Source of the DNA: an uncultured Mollicutes bacterium
GTDB taxonomy: Bacteria; Bacillota_I; Bacilli_A; RFN20; CAG-449
Reading direction: 5' to 3'
Assembly: GCA_900551385.1 (NCBI GenBank)
Contig: URVS01000105.1
Location: 1-5,602, forward strand
DNA length: 5,602 nucleotides
The position numbers and the translations under genes were made by a program. The notes beneath the pieces were generated by a model. It was not told where the DNA came from and did no database searches. It was given only the letters and a program-made list of their open reading frames with translations. Shown here piece by piece: positions 1-5,602 of the stretch. Within the stretch, counting starts at the first letter, position 1. Each line of letters starts with the position of its first letter.

Positions 1-2049
<2,049 letters not shown>

Positions 2050-2058
2050 TTATTTTTG

Positions 2059-2062
2059 CTCC
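2059..2062 (-). promoter_or_regulatory. Ribosome binding site of the GH3 gene, overlapping the upstream stop
   Basis: On the minus strand the sequence TAGGAGC combines the TAG stop of the lipoprotein gene with a GGAG Shine-Dalgarno site 9 nt before the GH3 ATG (2049). This arrangement suggests translational coupling in a two-gene operon and fixes the GH3 start. Confidence 0.75.
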
Positions 2063-3993
2063 TATATTAAATAATCTATTATAATTTTATCAATGTTTAT
2101 TGTCATATCAGCATTACCACCCCAAGGATGAGTTGGGCATGGATAAGCTGGGCATTGAAATTCTAAAACAATTGTATTATCTCCGACTTTCAAATCTATA
2201 TCTAATAATGTTTTTGTTTCCCATTGAGTAAAGCGTTCATCCCATCCACCCTTCTCATATTCTTGGCCTTTAAAACAAATATCATTAGGAATAGCCACTT
2301 GTTTTCCATTAACCTTCATTGTAAATATTTTATTAATTTCAGCATCACCAATATCTTTTGGATTGCCATTAGCATCATAATTTAAAACATAATTACTGCA
2401 ACCTATCATATTTAATGATGCTTTTTGGGCAATCTCAGAATTAACATGAAATATCACTTTATCATTTTTATATATTGATCCAAGATAAGAGCCTTGATTT
2501 TTACCATCCATCTTTGAAGATTCAATTTCAACATAATTACCACTCTTTTTATATTCTTCAAATTCATTTGTAACTAAAGAATTATTATGTTCTGCTTCAA
2601 TAATAATTTTTTTATTAACTTTTTTTCCACAATTAACACAGGTACCTATTTCATTTTCCCATGTTAGATTATGTCCCAACATAGATATGATAGGTAAAGA
2701 AGTAATTTCATTTTTACATTGTTCATCTAAGAACATTTTTCCACACACACAAGAATAATATGTACTCATTCCATCAGTTGTACAAGTAGGTTCTTTACCT
2801 TCTATTTTATTTAATTTATGAATATGATTATCATCTATAAAATTAACTTTTAAATAATCAACATTAGCTAATTTTGCATTGTTTTTTTCATCATTTGAAG
2901 CTATGCAAATTAGTTTTACAGTATTAAATCCTTGTTCAATATTAAACTCTCCAAGATTTACTAATTTCCAATTAGCAAAAATAGAATAACTTCCTTTTTT
3001 ATCAAGTGTCCATTCCATTCCCTCTAATTTTTCATGAGAAAGAGTAGTTTTTTTATCATTAATTTCACAAGAAAATGTTTCATCAAGATAAATATCTCCA
3101 GCTTTAGTTGGCGCCCAAGATGATGATCCATCTTCATTAACACCAACTGCTAAAGTATAAGCGCTACTTGCATTTAACATTAAATTAGCTCTCATATTTT
3201 TATTTGAATAGAAATTAAATGTTAATCCTCTACCATAAGCAATCTCACCCATATAAGTATTATTAGATGCCGTTTCAATATTAGATATTCTTGGAGTGTC
3301 TCCTTTACCAGAACTATTCATGACACCATTACCAATTAAATCTGTATAAAAAAATTCATTCTCATTATTTTCTATTTCTGCTTCTATTAATGAATAATTT
3401 CCAAACATCATAAATTCATAATTTTTATCACCATATTCAATAGTAATATTATGTTCTCCAGCACCAATAAAATAATTAGCATCAGTAATTACTTCATTAT
3501 TATCTTTAATAATATAATTATTTAATATTTCAATAGATCCATCTAAATTAGTAACTTCAACTTTTAATTTTTCTTTAAAATTAACATATCTAGTTTGGCC
3601 ATTTTTTTCAATTAAAGAATCATCAACACACAATTTATTTATTTTAATATCATCCATAGAAATAACTTCAACTGAATAATTTAAAGAACATCCTTCATAA
3701 GTAAATGTTACGTTTTTATCACCTTTAGAGAATTGTTTAGGAAATATTGTATATTCACCATCATATAATTCATCATCAATATTATCAGACCATTTTGCAA
3801 CAAGTTTAAGACCTGTAGCATCAAAAGATTCACCTACTATATAATTATTTTTTTTAGCTTTTGAAATAACTTCTAATGATGTCACATATGGATCTTCATT
3901 ATTTTCTTCAAAAGAACTAGAATTAGAATTAGTAATATTAGTTGAACAAGACGATAAAATTATTAAACATAAAAACAAATTAATTTTTTTCAT
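2062..3993 (-). CDS. Cell-surface lipoprotein with Ig-like and tandem carbohydrate-binding-like domains
   Basis: This 643-residue protein has a lipoprotein signal peptide: MKK, a hydrophobic core, and lipobox LSSC with the lipidated Cys at 16. A Ser/Asn-rich linker (17-35) follows. Residues 37-112 resemble bacterial Ig-like group 3 domains (GESFDATGLKL, then a VTFTYEG strand). About 113-200 looks like a second Ig-like module. Two beta-sandwich modules resemble CBM6/CBM35-type domains: about 201-386 (opens LIEAE, ends NVDYLKV) and about 463-643 (opens IIEAE, ends INIDKIIIDYL). Trp 293, 328, 342, 584, 591 and 624 are possible sugar-stacking residues. Between them lies a Cys-rich piece (390-460; Cys 404, 415, 417, 426, 452, 455) of a type common in surface proteins of gut Firmicutes. 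No catalytic domain is recognised. The start is supported by GGAGG (3997-4001), 3 nt upstream. It is the first gene of an operon with the GH3 gene and probably binds the glycan that enzyme attacks. Domain names rest on pattern recognition. Confidence 0.85.
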   Translation of the reverse strand: MKKINLFLCLIILSSCSTNITNSNSSSFEENNEDPYVTSLEVISKAKKNNYIVGESFDATGLKLVAKWSDNIDDELYDGEYTIFPKQFSKGDKNVTFTYEGCSLNYSVEVISMDDIKINKLCVDDSLIEKNGQTRYVNFKEKLKVEVTNLDGSIEILNNYIIKDNNEVITDANYFIGAGEHNITIEYGDKNYEFMMFGNYSLIEAEIENNENEFFYTDLIGNGVMNSSGKGDTPRISNIETASNNTYMGEIAYGRGLTFNFYSNKNMRANLMLNASSAYTLAVGVNEDGSSSWAPTKAGDIYLDETFSCEINDKKTTLSHEKLEGMEWTLDKKGSYSIFANWKLVNLGEFNIEQGFNTVKLICIASNDEKNNAKLANVDYLKVNFIDDNHIHKLNKIEGKEPTCTTDGMSTYYSCVCGKMFLDEQCKNEITSLPIISMLGHNLTWENEIGTCVNCGKKVNKKIIIEAEHNNSLVTNEFEEYKKSGNYVEIESSKMDGKNQGSYLGSIYKNDKVIFHVNSEIAQKASLNMIGCSNYVLNYDANGNPKDIGDAEINKIFTMKVNGKQVAIPNDICFKGQEYEKGGWDERFTQWETKTLLDIDLKVGDNTIVLEFQCPAYPCPTHPWGGNADMTINIDKIIIDYLI

Positions 3994-3996
3994 AAG

Positions 3997-4001
3997 CCTC
4001 C
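3997..4001 (-). promoter_or_regulatory. Ribosome binding site of the lipoprotein gene
   Basis: On the minus strand GGAGG lies 3 nt before the ATG at 3993. The spacing is short but the match to the 16S tail is full, and it fits the signal peptide that begins at this ATG. Confidence 0.75.
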
Positions 4002-4033
4002 AATAAAATATCTAATTTAAATATAACTTTAAT

Positions 4034-4063
4034 ATTTTATGTAAAAAATAAAATAATTGTAAG
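4034..4063 (-). promoter_or_regulatory. Possible promoter of the lipoprotein-GH3 operon
   Basis: On the minus strand a CTTACA box (4063-4058, 4 of 6 to TTGACA) is followed after 18 nt by TAAAAT (4039-4034, 5 of 6 to TATAAT). The expected transcript would begin around 4025-4030, some 30-35 nt before the ATG. In a region this AT-rich other -10-like boxes exist (for example TATATT at 4025-4020), so the assignment is tentative. Its overlap with the cre-like site adds some weight. Confidence 0.4.
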
Positions 4064-4072
4064 CGGTTAAAA
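4057..4072. promoter_or_regulatory. Candidate catabolite-response element (cre) for CcpA or a related LacI-family regulator
   Basis: The plus strand reads TTGTAAGCGGTTAAAA. Against the Bacillus cre consensus WTGNAARCGNWWWCAW it matches at 15 of 16 positions (A in place of the single C near the end). It contains the central CG typical of LacI-family operators, in a stretch otherwise nearly free of G and C. It overlaps the possible -35 box of the lipoprotein-GH3 operon, the classic position for repression by preferred sugars. A specific LacI-family regulator of this operon could also bind such a site. Confidence 0.6.
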
Positions 4073-4162
4073 AAGATGTGTGAATGGAAAATATTTTTAA
4101 ATTTTTCTTTTTTTTTATAAATTTTTAAACCATTTTTATCTATTTTTTAGTTTTTTGTTAAT

Positions 4163-4191
4163 TTGACAACGTTTTTTTTATGTTGTATTAT
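4163..4191 (+). promoter_or_regulatory. Strong sigma-A promoter of the response regulator operon
   Basis: A perfect TTGACA (4163-4168) and TATTAT (4186-4191, 5 of 6) are separated by exactly 17 nt. Transcription should begin near 4197-4200, giving a leader of only about 15 nt before the ATG at 4213. The T-rich stretch upstream could act as an UP element. This promoter excludes the in-frame ATG at 4180, which would lie between -35 and -10. Confidence 0.85.
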
Positions 4192-4201
4192 CATTTTGAT
4201 T

Positions 4202-4205
4202 GGAG
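4202..4205 (+). promoter_or_regulatory. Ribosome binding site that fixes the regulator start
   Basis: GGAG lies 7 nt before ATG 4213. No comparable site precedes the upstream ATG at 4180. The protein started at 4213 opens MFKIAIIEDN, the usual beginning of a receiver domain. Confidence 0.85.
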
Positions 4206-4212
4206 AAATAAC

Positions 4213-4926
4213 ATGTTCAAAATTGCAATTATTGAAGACAATATAAATGATTATTCTTTGTTAAAAAGTTATTTAAATAAATTTTCACAAGAAAACAATA
4301 TTGAATTTAATATTCAACATTTTGAAAATGGAATTAAATTTCTTGATAAATATTCTGCTAATTATGAAATTGTATTTATGGATGTAGATATGCCATATAT
4401 GAATGGATTAGAAATATCCAAAAAATTAAGAAAAATAGATAAATTTGTAATTTTAATTTTTGTAACAAATCTTGCTCAATATGCCGTTAATGGATATGAA
4501 GTTGATGCCTTAGATTATATTGTTAAGCCAATTAGTTATTTTAATTTTTCTATAAAATTACAAAGAGCAATTGAAAGACTTAATAACACATTTGATACTA
4601 AAATCAACATAAAAACTAAGGATAAAATAGAAATAATTTCCTGCAAAGATATAATTTATATTGAAGTATTTGACAACAAATTAGTTTTACATACACCGAC
4701 AAAGACCATTGAAACAATTGGCCATCTTTATGAAATTGAGCAAAAATTAACTAAATGTAGCTTTTTTAGAATAAGCCGATATTATTTAGTTAATATGAAT
4801 TATGTTTTGGCTATTGAAGGATCATCTGTATTATTAGGAAAAGAAAGTCTACCAATTTCTAGAAGAAAAAAAAGTGATTTTATTTCTGCTTTAACTGAAT
4901 TTTATCAAAATAGAAAAGGTATTTAA
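4213..4926 (+). CDS. LytTR-family response regulator (AgrA/LytR type)
   Basis: This 237-residue protein is a cytoplasmic DNA-binding response regulator. The receiver domain (about 1-122) has the acidic pair E8-D9, phosphoacceptor D57 in the FMDVDMP motif, T85 in FVTN and K105 in the VKPIS motif, so phosphotransfer looks intact. The LytTR domain (about 130-232) shows the family landmarks IIYIEVFDNKLVLHT, FFRISRYYLVN (184-194) and LPISRRKK (213-220). The length is typical. I chose ATG 4213 rather than the in-frame ATG 4180, because the latter lies inside the promoter and would add 11 residues (MLYYHFDWRNN) foreign to the family. The sensor gene begins one base after the TAA, so the two form a two-component operon. 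Its divergent position opposite the lipoprotein-GH3 operon suggests control of that operon, itself, or both. The signal is unknown. Confidence 0.93.
   Translation: MFKIAIIEDNINDYSLLKSYLNKFSQENNIEFNIQHFENGIKFLDKYSANYEIVFMDVDMPYMNGLEISKKLRKIDKFVILIFVTNLAQYAVNGYEVDALDYIVKPISYFNFSIKLQRAIERLNNTFDTKINIKTKDKIEIISCKDIIYIEVFDNKLVLHTPTKTIETIGHLYEIEQKLTKCSFFRISRYYLVNMNYVLAIEGSSVLLGKESLPISRRKKSDFISALTEFYQNRKGI
4914..4919 (+). promoter_or_regulatory. Weak ribosome binding site of the sensor gene, inside the regulator gene
   Basis: AAAAGG lies 8 nt before ATG 4928, within the last codons of the response regulator gene. The site is weak, but the one-base gap between TAA (4924-4926) and ATG (4928) allows re-initiation by ribosomes finishing the regulator. 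Confidence 0.5.
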
Positions 4927-4927
4927 G

Positions 4928-5602
4928 ATGTATGAATTAACTGAATTGTTTGTTTATCGCCCTATTTTTATGCTTGAATTATTATTAGGAGAATGTTTTT
5001 TCTTTTTATATTTAAAGCCTAGGAAAGGATTATTTTGGAGATTACCATTAGGTATTCTTATTTGTTTTGCCTTTTCTTTTGCTATTCCAATTTTATCATT
5101 TGATTCAATTTTTTGTTCTATTTTGTTTTTAACCATGTTTATGGTTACAGTTTTTGTCGCATATTTTATTTTTGATGAGTCATTTAAAAAAATATTTATC
5201 TTTGCTATGGGAGGATATACAATTCAACATATTGCTCAAGAATGTTATGAAACATTGATTGTCTTTATACCTCAAAATGTTTCTAATAATGGTGGAATGT
5301 ATGGTAGTAATATTTTCACAATAGGTGGAAGGATTTGGTTTTTACAGATCTTACAATATACTTTCTATATTCAAATATTTGCTTTAATTTATTGTATTGC
5401 ATTTATTTATATTAATTTCCAACTAAAAGATAAAGAATCTTTTAAATTAGATACTTCTTCTGCTATTTTGTTATCAATATTGTTAATTCCAATAAATATT
5501 ATTTTTAGTTCTATAATTACTTATTCATTAAAAAATTCAGACATCTTAAGTAAATGTGTTTTACATATTTTTAATATATTATGTTGCTTAATAGTATTAT
5601 TA
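4928..5602 (+). CDS. Polytopic membrane sensor, probable GHKL-type histidine kinase, N-terminal part (partial)
   Basis: The frame is open for 225 codons from ATG 4928 to the right edge with no stop. It encodes about seven hydrophobic stretches, roughly at residues 8-29, 38-56, 58-81, 86-112, 131-160, 168-189 and 201-225, with short loops. The longest, about 113-128, is Asn/Gly-rich (QNVSNNGGMYGSN) and probably faces outside. Such a multi-helix N-terminus directly behind a LytTR regulator is the usual architecture of AgrC-like sensor kinases, whose dimerisation and GHKL ATPase domains come after the helices and would lie beyond the window. No kinase motif (H-box, N-box) can be seen here, so the kinase call rests on gene context and the membrane pattern. 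The start is supported by coupling to the upstream gene. An integral membrane protein of another kind remains possible. Confidence 0.7.
   Translation, partial: MYELTELFVYRPIFMLELLLGECFFFLYLKPRKGLFWRLPLGILICFAFSFAIPILSFDSIFCSILFLTMFMVTVFVAYFIFDESFKKIFIFAMGGYTIQHIAQECYETLIVFIPQNVSNNGGMYGSNIFTIGGRIWFLQILQYTFYIQIFALIYCIAFIYINFQLKDKESFKLDTSSAILLSILLIPINIIFSSIITYSLKNSDILSKCVLHIFNILCCLIVLL

Larger units (their letters stand above)
4002..4212. other. Divergent intergenic control region
   Basis: This stretch holds the regulator promoter and ribosome binding site on the right, and the cre-like site and possible operon promoter on the left. The middle (about 4080-4162) is almost pure A/T, with long T-runs on the plus strand. 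These could be UP elements or intrinsically bent DNA. I see no GC-containing hairpin, so no terminator, and no small gene. Confidence 0.7.

Noticed and set aside
4085..4135. A/T-rich inverted repeats and T-runs as a terminator
   Set aside because: There is no GC-containing stem, and the site lies between two divergent operons, where no transcript needs to end.
4954..5136. A 60-residue minus-strand open frame, Lys-rich
   Set aside because: It is antisense to membrane helices of the sensor gene; its Lys/Asn-rich make-up is what the reverse of Phe/Leu codons gives.

Overview
The window is about 26-30% GC for most of its length, with A/T-ending codons, strong GGAG-type ribosome binding sites and TGG for tryptophan (standard code). 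This fits a low-GC, gut-type Firmicute of the Erysipelotrichia / RF39-like / Bacilli group. That placement comes from composition and protein style only.

Layout. Two divergent gene pairs flank a control region of about 210 bp (3994-4212). Leftwards (minus strand) runs a lipoprotein gene (3993-2062), then, after 12 bp, a membrane-anchored glycoside hydrolase family 3 (GH3) gene that starts at 2049 and is open to the left edge. The lipoprotein carries Ig-like and carbohydrate-binding-like domains. The GH3 protein has the circularly permuted domain order, with the C-terminal alpha/beta sandwich first. Rightwards (plus strand) runs a LytTR-type response regulator (true start 4213, end 4926), followed after one base by the membrane sensor part of a probable histidine kinase (4928 to the right edge).

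Likely logic. The lipoprotein and GH3 enzyme look like a cell-surface glycan binding and hydrolysis unit, and the divergent two-component pair could sense the substrate or cell-surface state. A near-consensus catabolite-response element (4057-4072) overlaps the possible promoter of the lipoprotein-GH3 operon. An excellent sigma-A promoter (4163-4191) drives the regulator and shows that the longer upstream ATG at 4180 cannot be its start.

Main oddity. The leftmost ~240 bases do not continue the GH3 enzyme. The same open frame passes into the editing (CP1) domain of leucyl-tRNA synthetase (LeuRS), just where the GH3 catalytic barrel should begin. A second break lies inside the leuS part: the first ~100 bases have about 49% GC and GC-rich third positions, against about 28% just beyond. 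Two joins in 250 bases at the window edge, one in a universally conserved leuS stretch, are best explained by a chimeric assembly or amplification product. The fusion protein should not be taken as real without read-level evidence. I found no RNA genes, CRISPR, insertion sequences or terminators.
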